From: a virus
Virus record (IMG/VR): IMGVR_UViG_3300044960_000421
Location: 1 to 23,681 of that record
Length of the DNA stretch: 23,681 bases
Reading direction: 5' to 3' (one strand)
Numbering within the stretch: position 1 is the first letter of the stretch; every line of letters starts with the position of its first letter. The notes beneath the pieces were generated by a model, which worked only from the letters and a program-made list of their open reading frames with translations, had not been told where the DNA came from and searched no databases. Positions 7,275 to 13,662 of this stretch are shown here, piece by piece. The position numbers and the translations under genes were made by a program.

Positions 7275-7643
7275 ATGGAACAACTGCTGAATATCGCTAG
7301 AATAGCCGACACTGGCGGCGTTGGCGAGAACCTGATTGTCCGGCCTGTGGCCGGCGGAAAGGTCGCCGTAGCCAGCGGCTCTACCGCTGCTCTTACTGGC
7401 GTGGCGCTTTACGACGCAGCGGCTGGGCAGACCGCTACCATTCAAGTGGCTGGTATAGCTCGCGTTAAACTCGGCGGCACCGTCAGCGCGGGCGACCCCA
7501 TCACCAGCAACGCCAGCGGGCAGGGCGTAGCCGCTGCACCCGCTGCAGGAGTCAACGCCTGGATCGTGGGCATTGCTCAGGAATCTGGTGTCGCGGGCGA
7601 CCTCATCGACGTTCAAATCGCCCCAGGACGAATCCAAGGCTAA
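7275..7643 (+). CDS. Capsid decoration / cement protein (DUF2190-like)
   Basis: 122 residues, small-residue rich (A, G, V, T), with alternating beta strands and the pattern of phage DUF2190 capsid-cement proteins: VASGSTAALTGVALYDAAAG, then GDPITSNASGQG. It has a strong AGGAGG site and sits directly before the major capsid gene, the usual place. It would bind the outer surface of the mature capsid and stabilise it, which is useful in a thermophilic host (inference). Confidence 0.75.
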   Translation: MEQLLNIARIADTGGVGENLIVRPVAGGKVAVASGSTAALTGVALYDAAAGQTATIQVAGIARVKLGGTVSAGDPITSNASGQGVAAAPAAGVNAWIVGIAQESGVAGDLIDVQIAPGRIQG

Positions 7644-7658
7644 TAGGAGGTAGAAACC

Positions 7659-8618
7659 ATGCCTAACATGTACAACCCCAACGACGTTCACATTCAGCAG
7701 GCGCTCAACGACCTGGCCATCAAATACACCAACGCCGAGACCATCTGGCGGCAGGTGTTGCCAATCAAGCGCGTTCAGAAGCGCTCGGACAAGTACTACA
7801 TCTTCGACAAGGCCAACGCGTTCCAGCGTTTTAACGACACCCTGGCCCCCAACGCCATGCCCAACGAGGCCCAGTGGAAACTGTCCACCGACAACTACAG
7901 CGTGGTAGACCACGGCCTGGGAAGCTGGATTCCCCTCGAGGCCGTAGAAAACGCTGACGACCCCCTCGACCCCGCTGGCGATGAAGTGGAAAACCTCTCG
8001 GAGGCCCTAGAAAACCAGCAGGAAGCACGCGTGGCGGCCAAGGTGTTCAGCGCGGCCACCTACCCCACCGGCAACAAGGTGACGCTCTCCGGCACCAGCC
8101 AGTGGAGCGATTACACCAACTCCGACCCGCTGGCGGCCATCGAGGACGCGGCCGACAGCCTTACCGTAGCCCCCAACACGCTGGTATTAGGCGCGGACAC
8201 CTGGCGCGTAATGCGTCGCCATCCCAAAGTGGCGGCCCGGCTGTTCCCTCTTGGCGGCAACGCTAACGTTGCCGGGGCTGGCGCTACCGTGCAGCAGCTG
8301 CAGCAATACCTTAGCGACTTTGGCATCGAGCGCGTGCTCGTGGGTCGCCGTCGCGTGAATACTGCCAACATCGGCCAGGCCCCCAACCTGGTACGCGCTT
8401 GGGGTAAACACGCCGCTTTGTTGCGCGTGCAGGAGAACCCTGGCGTGAAAACCCTCACCTTTGGCGTTACGTTTGTCGAAACCGAGCGTAACGTATACCA
8501 GGAGGTTGACTACAAACGCGGGGTGAAAGGTTCGCTATTCACCAAAGTCGCGTGGAACAGCGACGAGAAAATCATCGCGCCTGACGCGGGATTCTTCTTC
8601 GAAAACGCCGTGGTGTAA
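7659..8618 (+). CDS. Major capsid protein
   Basis: 319 residues from ATG 7659, with an AGGAGGT site eight bases upstream. The sequence is typical of Mu/D3112-type major capsid proteins of the HK97 fold: VLPIKRVQKRSDKYYIFDKA at the N-terminus, GLGSWIPLEAVENAD, a helical spine (ENLSEALENQQEARVAAKVF), and a DTWRVMRRHPKVAARLF segment followed by LLRVQENPGVKTLTFGVTFV. It stands between the decoration protein and connector genes, and a strong 9-bp hairpin follows the stop. No N-terminal delta domain is obvious, consistent with the separate protease/scaffold gene upstream. Confidence 0.88.
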   Translation: MPNMYNPNDVHIQQALNDLAIKYTNAETIWRQVLPIKRVQKRSDKYYIFDKANAFQRFNDTLAPNAMPNEAQWKLSTDNYSVVDHGLGSWIPLEAVENADDPLDPAGDEVENLSEALENQQEARVAAKVFSAATYPTGNKVTLSGTSQWSDYTNSDPLAAIEDAADSLTVAPNTLVLGADTWRVMRRHPKVAARLFPLGGNANVAGAGATVQQLQQYLSDFGIERVLVGRRRVNTANIGQAPNLVRAWGKHAALLRVQENPGVKTLTFGVTFVETERNVYQEVDYKRGVKGSLFTKVAWNSDEKIIAPDAGFFFENAVV

Positions 8619-8624
8619 TAGCTG

Positions 8625-8645
8625 GCGGCCCCTACTAGGGGCCGC
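8625..8645 (+). promoter_or_regulatory. Stable hairpin after the capsid gene
   Basis: GCGGCCCCT (8625-8633) and AGGGGCCGC (8637-8645) form a perfect 9-bp stem with an ACT loop, just past the capsid stop codon. No T tract follows (TACAACCC), so it is more likely an mRNA-stabilising or partial-attenuation structure than a full terminator. Confidence 0.5.
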
Positions 8646-8666
8646 TACAACCCTACAGAGGTCACC

Positions 8667-8924
8667 ATGAAAAAACGCTATCGAGTAGACCCCACACGCG
8701 TCTTGCTGCATAACGGCGAGCGCTACGAGGGTGGCCAGACCGTGCTGCTCGAGGAGGACGCGGCTCGAAACCTGCTGGAACTGGGGGCTATCCTCGAGCT
8801 CGAACAGGAATCTGAGCAGGCAACCGAACAGGACTCCCAGACCGCACCCATCGAATCTGAAACCGATACCGAACCCGACCCCACCACCGAATCGCGCCGC
8901 CGTGGTCGGCCCCGGAGTAGCTAA
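8667..8924 (+). CDS. Small acidic protein with basic AT-hook-like tail
   Basis: 85 residues. The N-terminal ~45 (KKRYRVDPTRVLLHNGERYE, then GGQTVLLEEDAARNLLELGA) match the pattern of small phage proteins found just after the capsid gene. The next ~35 are Glu/Gln/Thr/Pro-rich, probably disordered, and the protein ends RRRGRPRSS, which contains the RGRP core of an AT-hook. Its stop shares one base with the next start (TAATG), implying coupling. Function is not established; a connector-associated role is inferred from position only. Confidence 0.7.
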   Translation: MKKRYRVDPTRVLLHNGERYEGGQTVLLEEDAARNLLELGAILELEQESEQATEQDSQTAPIESETDTEPDPTTESRRRGRPRSS

Positions 8925-9454
8925 TGATTATCAGCGCACAGCGACTCGCACTTTACATTGAGCAGGACTACGTAAAATGGGACGCGCTCAAACGCGACCG
9001 TGCGAAGGAGCACATCCTCACCGCCGGTGCTGAGGTGCGGGGTGCGCTGGCCGCGCTCTACAATATCCCCGCGTATACACGCGATTCCAGCGGCAACATC
9101 ACTTCACCCGCTGGCGTGTTAGACCCCGCAGACACCGCGCTAGGGCCAATCGTGATGATGCTAGCAGCGGCGTATCTGATTGACCCGGTGCGTGGATTTC
9201 AGCCGCAGGAGGAACGCAGCGCCGCCGCCGATTATCGCATTAGCGCCAGAGCGCAGCTAAAGGCGCTGCAAAACGGCACCACGTTCATCGCCGCGCTGGA
9301 CAGGCTCGGCGACTATGGCATTACCGCCACCGACCGCGCTAAGGCCATGTTCTCGAGCCTCAAACAGAAATCGGCTGCGCGAATCGTGCAGCCCAATTCA
9401 GGCTATTTCGGCAACTACCACAACCCTGCCAGCGGGAAGGAGTTTGAGAAGTAA
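8924..9454 (+). CDS. gp36-like head-tail connector (DUF1320)
   Basis: 176 residues that fit Mu gp36/DUF1320 adaptor proteins: MIISAQRLALYIEQDYVKWD start, IL-TAGAEVRGALAALYNIP, then ALGPIVMMLAAAYLIDP and DYRISARAQLKALQNGT. It should form a ring below the portal. The start overlaps the previous stop. The C-terminus SGYFGNYHNPASGKEFEK ends at TAA 9452-9454, which lies inside a transposon-end remnant (GTAACAATCCC), so the stop codon, and possibly the exact C-terminus, comes from that remnant. Confidence 0.8.
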   Translation: MIISAQRLALYIEQDYVKWDALKRDRAKEHILTAGAEVRGALAALYNIPAYTRDSSGNITSPAGVLDPADTALGPIVMMLAAAYLIDPVRGFQPQEERSAAADYRISARAQLKALQNGTTFIAALDRLGDYGITATDRAKAMFSSLKQKSAARIVQPNSGYFGNYHNPASGKEFEK

Positions 9455-9489
9455 CAATCCCAGGGCTAAAGCCGCTGGGTTTCCGGGGG
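9451..9489 (-). repeat. Solo tnpB right-end remnant (element-1 type)
   Basis: On the minus strand it ends GGGATTGTTAC, identical to the end of element 1 at 875-885. The hairpin pairs CCCAG (9459-9463) with CTGGG (9475-9479) around GGCTAAAGCC; element 1 has CCCACGGCTAAAGCGCGTGGG on its minus strand. It fills the gap between two phage genes and provides the TAA stop of the first. Confidence 0.6.
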
Positions 9490-9497
9490 TCATCTCT

Positions 9498-10070
9498 ATG
9501 ATTTCGACCGAGTACTCCTTCCCTGCGAGACAGACCGCTGATTTCCTGCAAGCCATCGGAGAGGAGCTTTCCCAGCTCGAGCCGCTGCTAAAGCAACTCG
9601 TGCAGTACTACCGCACTACCGTGCAGCCGGAGATTTTCGAGGCGCACGCTGGAGGTCGCAACGGTGGCGCGGGACATCCTCCCTGGCAGCCCCTCAGTGC
9701 GCGCTATCTGGCTAGCATCATCAAGCGCACCAGCGCGCATCCTCGCGATATTCTGCAACTTACAGGCGATTTCCGCAAAGACCTCACCACCGGCACCGCC
9801 TACACCATCGAGGAATATCGCATCGGCAAAGATTCCGCTTACGTGGAGTTTGGCAGCGCTCGAGTTTATCCGCGCTACGCCGGGGCCGGGCAAGGCGGCC
9901 CCCGGCAGGCTATGTACCTCACGCCTCAGGCCGTGCAGCGCATGGACGAAATGGTAAACTCGTGGCTCTCGAAGAAAATCGTCGAGGAACGCAAACGCCG
10001 CCGCGCTGGGCAAAGCGAGCTAGATAGGCGCGCTAATCGCGCTATCCGGGAGATTTCCAAATATGGCTAG
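9498..10070 (+). CDS. gpG-like virion morphogenesis / tail completion protein
   Basis: 190 residues from ATG 9498. Family features: GGRNGGAGHPPWQPLSARYLA, then DILQLTGDFRKDL and DSAYVEFGSARVYPRYAGAG, the WxPLSxxYL...ILxxTGxLRxS pattern of Mu gpG-type morphogenesis proteins that join head and tail. The basic C-terminus (ERKRRRAGQSELDRRANRAI) may contact DNA. The upstream gap holds a transposon remnant and only a weak GGGGGT ribosome site, so the original translation signal may have been replaced. The open frame extends upstream to 9315, but that part overlaps the previous gene in another frame and is unlike the family. It overlaps the next gene by eight bases. Confidence 0.8.
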   Translation: MISTEYSFPARQTADFLQAIGEELSQLEPLLKQLVQYYRTTVQPEIFEAHAGGRNGGAGHPPWQPLSARYLASIIKRTSAHPRDILQLTGDFRKDLTTGTAYTIEEYRIGKDSAYVEFGSARVYPRYAGAGQGGPRQAMYLTPQAVQRMDEMVNSWLSKKIVEERKRRRAGQSELDRRANRAIREISKYG

Positions 10071-10524
10071 CCCGTGGGATGTGCAAGAGCAAATCGTCCG
10101 CCAGATAGCCAACTGGCCCGATTTAGCGCCGGGCTCGCCTGCTCTGGGCGGGTGGTGGGCCGGATTTGGCGACATCACGCTGCGCGAGTTCCCCTACTGC
10201 GAAGATTGGCCTGCCTGCCACGTCAATATCCTCGAGCTCGTGGACGAGCCAGGCCGACCGGGATTCCCCCTCAACGGCTTGCGGCTGCAGGTCGGGGTAT
10301 ACGTGAGTCTGCAAGAGCCTGACCTGGATGCCTCAAACGAGCGACTATGGCGGCTCGTGATGGCTACTCGAGCAGCGATTACATCTGACCGCACGCTAGG
10401 CGGCCTGCTCAATGAAAAACTGCTAATGCGTAATGTGCGTCAGGTGCCTAGCCCATTGGGCACGCCTATCGTCGGCACCCGACGCATCGAGTTTGAGGCC
10501 GTTATAGTCGAAAATCTGCTCTGA
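10063..10524 (+). CDS. gp37-like tail terminator / DUF1834 protein
   Basis: 153 residues: MASPWDVQEQIVRQIANWPD start, DWPACHVNILELVDEPG, then LRLQVGVYVSLQEPDLDASN and FEAVIVENLL at the end. The size, position after the gpG-like gene and pattern fit Mu gp37/DUF1834 proteins, thought to cap the tail and join it to the head. The TGA stop (10522-10524) is immediately followed by the right end of the antisense tnpB element, so the guide of that element would be read from the last bases of this gene. Confidence 0.72.
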   Translation: MASPWDVQEQIVRQIANWPDLAPGSPALGGWWAGFGDITLREFPYCEDWPACHVNILELVDEPGRPGFPLNGLRLQVGVYVSLQEPDLDASNERLWRLVMATRAAITSDRTLGGLLNEKLLMRNVRQVPSPLGTPIVGTRRIEFEAVIVENLL

Positions 10525-10525
10525 G

Positions 10526-10640
10526 GTAACGGTTCCCCTGACTAGAAGTCAGGGGCTTTCAGGAGCCCTGAAGATGCACGAGAGCAACTCCGAGCCACGA
10601 GGCTGCGTTACGGTCAGCCCCAACAAACGAATCACCTGAG
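10526..10640 (-). ncRNA. Candidate omega-RNA / right end of element 2
   Basis: On the minus strand this covers the last ~30 codons of tnpB and the right end. Hairpins: CCCCTGAC/GTCAGGGG (10535-10555) and GGGCT/AGCCC (10553-10568). GTAACG (10611-10606) can pair with CGTTAC at the extreme end (10531-10526). The copy at 21304-21416 keeps these structures, with changes confined mostly to loops. The guide would start at about 10525 and run leftward into the gp37-like gene. Confidence 0.55.
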
Positions 10641-11694
10641 CGCCATTATGGTCAGCATCCCCAACATAGCCACAGTTCCCACACTCAAAGCGCTTGCCCT
10701 GCCGCTTGCCAATGTGCTTGCAGCAGTGGCAGGTCTGAGAAGTGTAGGCGGGATTGATGGGGAAGACCTGCACCCCAGCCAGAGCCGCTTTGTACTCCAC
10801 AAACCTGCGCAGTTGGTGGAAAGCCCAACTGTTGCTGCGGCGGCGCTCAGTGGAGCTTCTGGGCTGGCTGTTGGTTCGCTCTCGAATGCCCGTCAGGTCT
10901 TCGAGTGCGATAGCCGCGCTCAGGGTTTGAGCCTCCGAGACGATGGCCTTGCTGACCACGTGGTTCACGTGTTTCTGAAAACGTTGCTCTTTGCCCGACA
11001 GCCGTTGCAGCAGTTGACCCGCACGGCGGCGGGTACTGCGTGTGCCTTTCGAGCGGTTCTTCTGCACCATCTGGCGGGTCTTGGCAAAGCGGTCGCGAAC
11101 CTTTGTCACCGCTTTGCCCGACCAGCTTTTACCCGTGGAGGTCACAGCGATGTCGTTTCTCCCCAGATCAACCCCGACGACCTCTTGGGATTCGGCTGTC
11201 GGGGGGACATCCCGCTTGACCTGCACATGGAGCCACAACTTGCCTTTGGAGTCCACCAGCGTAGCGCTGGTGGGTTGAGTACCTTGCAGTTTTTGGAGGT
11301 GGTATTTGGAGAGTCGAAGGTCAACCCGAAGCCGACCCTTGACCGTGCTCAGAGAAGCAGTCTCATCCCGCAAACGGAGGTCAAAGATGCGCGCGTCGTA
11401 GTCCACCGACGTGGGTTTAAACGCCTTAACCTTCCCACCCAACTCTTTTGCGGCCTTGCGGTTCATGCTCACCCGAGCGATGGCCCTTACCGCGAGGTTG
11501 GCGCTCAGTCCGAACCTCTCCCGCACATCTTTGTAGGTCAACTGCTGTATGCGTGCGCTGTTTCTGATGTTCTCAGGCACAGCCGCATGGATGTGGTTGC
11601 AGGCATCCGCGAACGCGACCAGCGTAGACCTCAAAGCAATTTCTTGCTCTGGGGTCGGAGCCAGCCTAATTTTTACGGTAAGCACCTGCTGCAC
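10549..11694 (-). CDS. tnpB: TnpB RNA-guided endonuclease (element 2)
   Basis: 381 residues, full family length. RuvC catalytic residues are D176 (VVGVDLGRND), E265 (IALEDLTGI) and D348 (GDADHNGA). Zinc-finger cysteines are C322, C325, C338 and C341 (TCHCC...CGNCG). The N-terminus starts like other OrfB proteins (VLTVKIRLAPTPEQ). The basic segment QKNRSKGTRSTRRRAGQLLQ precedes RuvC-II. The GTG start is at 11694, about where transcription should begin from the promoter at 11701-11729, so the mRNA is probably leaderless. Known TnpBs cut DNA next to a transposon-associated motif using a guide taken from the right-end flank. All catalytic residues are intact, so it may be active. Confidence 0.92.
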   Translation of the reverse strand: MQQVLTVKIRLAPTPEQEIALRSTLVAFADACNHIHAAVPENIRNSARIQQLTYKDVRERFGLSANLAVRAIARVSMNRKAAKELGGKVKAFKPTSVDYDARIFDLRLRDETASLSTVKGRLRVDLRLSKYHLQKLQGTQPTSATLVDSKGKLWLHVQVKRDVPPTAESQEVVGVDLGRNDIAVTSTGKSWSGKAVTKVRDRFAKTRQMVQKNRSKGTRSTRRRAGQLLQRLSGKEQRFQKHVNHVVSKAIVSEAQTLSAAIALEDLTGIRERTNSQPRSSTERRRSNSWAFHQLRRFVEYKAALAGVQVFPINPAYTSQTCHCCKHIGKRQGKRFECGNCGYVGDADHNGAQVIRLLGLTVTQPRGSELLSCIFRAPESP

Positions 11695-11700
11695 GAAAGG

Positions 11701-11729
11701 AGTATACCACAGAATGTCACTCTATCCAA
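11701..11729 (-). promoter_or_regulatory. tnpB promoter of element 2
   Basis: Reading the minus strand: TTGGAT (11729-11724), 17 bases, then TATACT (11706-11701) preceded by TGG, giving an extended -10. The predicted start falls on or within a base of the GTG codon at 11694. Confidence 0.6.
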
Positions 11730-11826
11730 CCAGTAGCTTGCGGGGTATCCAGCGGCGTATTCACGCCGCCCTTCACTTCCTCCCCGCTCTGAAGAGACGG
11801 GGCATCCCCGAAGGAGTTTTGTGATT

Positions 11827-12039
11827 ATGGCTAAAAAATCCGATAAACCCGAAACCCCGCAAACCATCGAGTACGTGCGATGGATTCACCCCGAGCCGCG
11901 CGGCGTGATGGGCTATGGCATCCTCGAGCCGGGCTCGATTCATCGCGTGGCCGATCTGCCTGGCGATCCATTGCAGCAGCTAGGCGTAACGTTTGAGGCC
12001 GTTGAAGGCCCCGACAATCAGGAGGTAAAACATGAGTAG
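11827..12039 (+). CDS. Small hypothetical tail-region protein
   Basis: 70 residues from ATG 11827 (MAKKSDKPETPQTIEYVRWI, then PEPRGVMGYGILEPGSIHRV). AAGGAG lies ten bases upstream and may be partly contributed by the left end of element 2. A GTG at 11821 in the same frame is an alternative start. It overlaps the tail tube gene by eight bases. The pattern resembles the small phage proteins that hold a structural-gene position between tail terminator and tail tube, but I cannot name the family. The tnpB element inserted immediately upstream of it. Confidence 0.65.
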   Translation: MAKKSDKPETPQTIEYVRWIHPEPRGVMGYGILEPGSIHRVADLPGDPLQQLGVTFEAVEGPDNQEVKHE

Positions 12040-12970
12040 AGTCGGTGCACTCTCGTTTTTGGGTCTTGCCAAGGAGACGACCTGGAATACTCCGGTCGCA
12101 GCCAGTGCGTTTTTCCCCTTCTCCAGCGAGAGCCTGAAAGTCTCGATTGAGCCCATCGCAGAGGCTCAGATTCGCGGGATTCTCGACCAGAGCCCCCGCT
12201 ATAAGGGGCTGATTACCATTGGCGGAAGCTTCAGCGGCCCGGTGTACCCCAGCCTAATCGGCCATCTCCTACGCGCTGCGCTAGGAGCCCCCACCACCAC
12301 CGGCACCGGCCCCTACACCCACACGTTTACCCCTGCGCAAGGTCGTTTTTCTACTGATGCTGCGCTGCCACCGTACTCGATTACTGTAGGCCGCGATGGG
12401 GTCATCCAGCGCTATTCCGGCTGCGTGTGCCAGTCGCTCACGCTCTCGTTCGCGAAAGGGGGCATGCTGACCTTCGAAGCTCAATGGATTGGGGCCAACT
12501 ACGACAGCCCCAGCGCGCCGACCGTGACGCTCCCAACTGATACGCCGTTCACGCTGGACGCGGTGGTGCAGCGCAACTCCGCAGCGTTCGCCTCGCTGCA
12601 GGATATCTCCATCGCCATCAGCAACAACATCGAGGGCGTCCGTACTATCAGCAACAACGGTGGGATTATTACTCGGGTGGCCTGGAACGGCGTGCGTACC
12701 ATCGAGGTCAGCGGCTCAGCCGATTTCGACAATAGCACGCTGTACAACGATTTTCTCGCGTTCGGCAACACCCCTTGGTCGTTCGAGTGGTCGCAGGGCG
12801 CGAGCCCCAAGCTAACACTCACTTTCCCCGCGATGAAGAACCTTGACGGCAGCCCCAACGTGGGCGGCGAGGGGCGTATTACGCTGCCGTTCAGCCTCTC
12901 GGCGGAGTACGATACCGCTACCAGCCGCGCTATGCAGGCCGTCCTCGTCAACAGCACCGCCAGCTACTAG
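12032..12970 (+). CDS. Major tail (tube) protein
   Basis: 312 residues, beta-rich with many S, T and N, starting at ATG 12032 after AGGAGGT. The opening (GALSFLGLAKETTWNTPVAA) and the segment FSSESLKVSIEPIAE are typical of siphophage tail-tube proteins, which begin with an adaptor strand and fold as a beta-sandwich barrel. The later TFTPAQGRFS, YSGCVCQSLTLSFAKGGMLT and FEWSQGASPKLTLTFPAM segments fit the same fold. There is no sheath gene beside it, so the tail is probably non-contractile. It precedes the tail-assembly chaperone and tape measure, the standard order. Confidence 0.85.
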   Translation: MSRVGALSFLGLAKETTWNTPVAASAFFPFSSESLKVSIEPIAEAQIRGILDQSPRYKGLITIGGSFSGPVYPSLIGHLLRAALGAPTTTGTGPYTHTFTPAQGRFSTDAALPPYSITVGRDGVIQRYSGCVCQSLTLSFAKGGMLTFEAQWIGANYDSPSAPTVTLPTDTPFTLDAVVQRNSAAFASLQDISIAISNNIEGVRTISNNGGIITRVAWNGVRTIEVSGSADFDNSTLYNDFLAFGNTPWSFEWSQGASPKLTLTFPAMKNLDGSPNVGGEGRITLPFSLSAEYDTATSRAMQAVLVNSTASY

Positions 12971-12977
12971 GAGCCCG

Positions 12978-13526
12978 ATGAGTCTAACTCAACGCATCAA
13001 ACAGGAGTCCAGCCGCGAGTACCTGGCCTCCGACGGCACAACCTACATCCTGCAGCGGGTCGATATGCAGGAGCTCTTCATCACCGAGGGGCTCCTGCCA
13101 GATTTGACCGCAATACTGCTGGAAGACGATAATGAGGGCAAGCCGCTCGAGCCCGAGGAGGCCAAGGAAAAAGCGATGCGCGAGATTTTACGCAATCCAG
13201 CGCTTGCCATGCGCGGTGCGCGCACTGCCAAGATGATGCTCGAGCGCGGCTTGATTGGCGAAAAAACCCCCGACGGCGGCATTCTGATTTATCGCCATGT
13301 CGATAAACCGGCAATCCTACTAGGCGAAGGCGAGGTGAATGTCGCCCTCATCCCGCCCGAGCTGCAGACCGAGCTCGTCGAGGCCATTATGGCCCTGACC
13401 CCCAAGCCGAAGGTGGGCGGCCCTCGATTTCAAGGCATTTCTGGAGAAGGGCAACCCGCTGCGGGCGGCGCTGATTCGGCTAGCACGAGAAACACGCACG
13501 CTTCCGAGCGTGCTGATTTGGGGTAG
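12978..13526 (+). CDS. Tail assembly chaperone, short (0-frame) product
   Basis: 182 residues from ATG 12978 (GGAGCCCG upstream). The first ~140 are helical and charged, beginning SLTQRIKQESSREYLASDGT, with LQRVDMQELFITEGLLPDL and an acidic LEDDNEGKPLEPEEAKEK. This is the place and size of the G protein in lambda-like tail cassettes. After MALTPKP the 0-frame turns into a low-complexity tail (GGPRFQGISGEGQPAAGG...) that does not look conserved, whereas the +1 frame opens there and is protein-like through 13662. A programmed frameshift product is therefore likely (separate entry). It acts with the tape measure during tail assembly and is absent from the virion in known cases. Confidence 0.75.
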   Translation: MSLTQRIKQESSREYLASDGTTYILQRVDMQELFITEGLLPDLTAILLEDDNEGKPLEPEEAKEKAMREILRNPALAMRGARTAKMMLERGLIGEKTPDGGILIYRHVDKPAILLGEGEVNVALIPPELQTELVEAIMALTPKPKVGGPRFQGISGEGQPAAGGADSASTRNTHASERADLG

Positions 13527-13662
13527 CGAAGCCCTCGATGACCGGCAGCCGTGGCATCTGGCGTTTGACATGCAGACATTCCTACCGACCTGGCGCGCTG
13601 AGGACGATGAGGCTAAAAAGCTCCATGACGAACTCAAACGCGCACAGACGAGGCGGCGCTAA
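12978..13662 (+). CDS. Tail assembly chaperone, long frameshift product (G-T type)
   Basis: The alternative frame opens right after a TGA at 13396-13398 and runs to TAA 13660-13662. It encodes LDFKAFLEKGNPLRAALIRL, LPSVLIWGSEALDDRQPWHL and a charged helical end (AKKLHDELKRAQTRRR). That extension has no good start codon of its own and its stop overlaps the tape-measure start (TAATG). Just after the TGA is ACC CCC AAG (13398-13406), where a run of five C would allow a -2 slip or a +1 shift; both reach the same frame. Tail chaperone frameshifting is conserved in long-tailed phages, with -1 in lambda and -2 in Mu. A sequencing error would look the same. Confidence 0.6.

Larger units (their letters stand above)
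10525..11810 (-). mobile_element. Complete tnpB-only IS200/IS605-type element (element 2)
   Basis: A single-gene element in antisense orientation between two phage genes. The right end is at 10525-10531 (minus strand ends CCGTTACC). The left end lies near 11805-11815 and begins with a hairpin, CCCCGCTCT/AGAGACGGGG, at 11782-11802 with a TGAA/TTCA loop. No tnpA is present, so movement needs a Y1 transposase in trans. A solo copy of its right end is at 21304-21416. Exact ends are uncertain by a few bases because no empty site is available. Confidence 0.8.

Noticed and set aside
7074-7913. 279-codon minus-strand frame over the protease/decoration/capsid junction
   Set aside because: Crosses three well-supported genes and their ribosome sites; no recognisable features.
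9315-9497. N-terminal extension of the gpG-like gene
   Set aside because: Overlaps the gp36-like gene in another frame and the transposon remnant; the family begins at about ATG 9498.
10648-11736. Long plus-strand open frame (362 codons) opposite tnpB-2
   Set aside because: Fully antisense to a TnpB with intact catalytic motifs; the translation has no domain and the frame is a by-product of GC-rich codon use.
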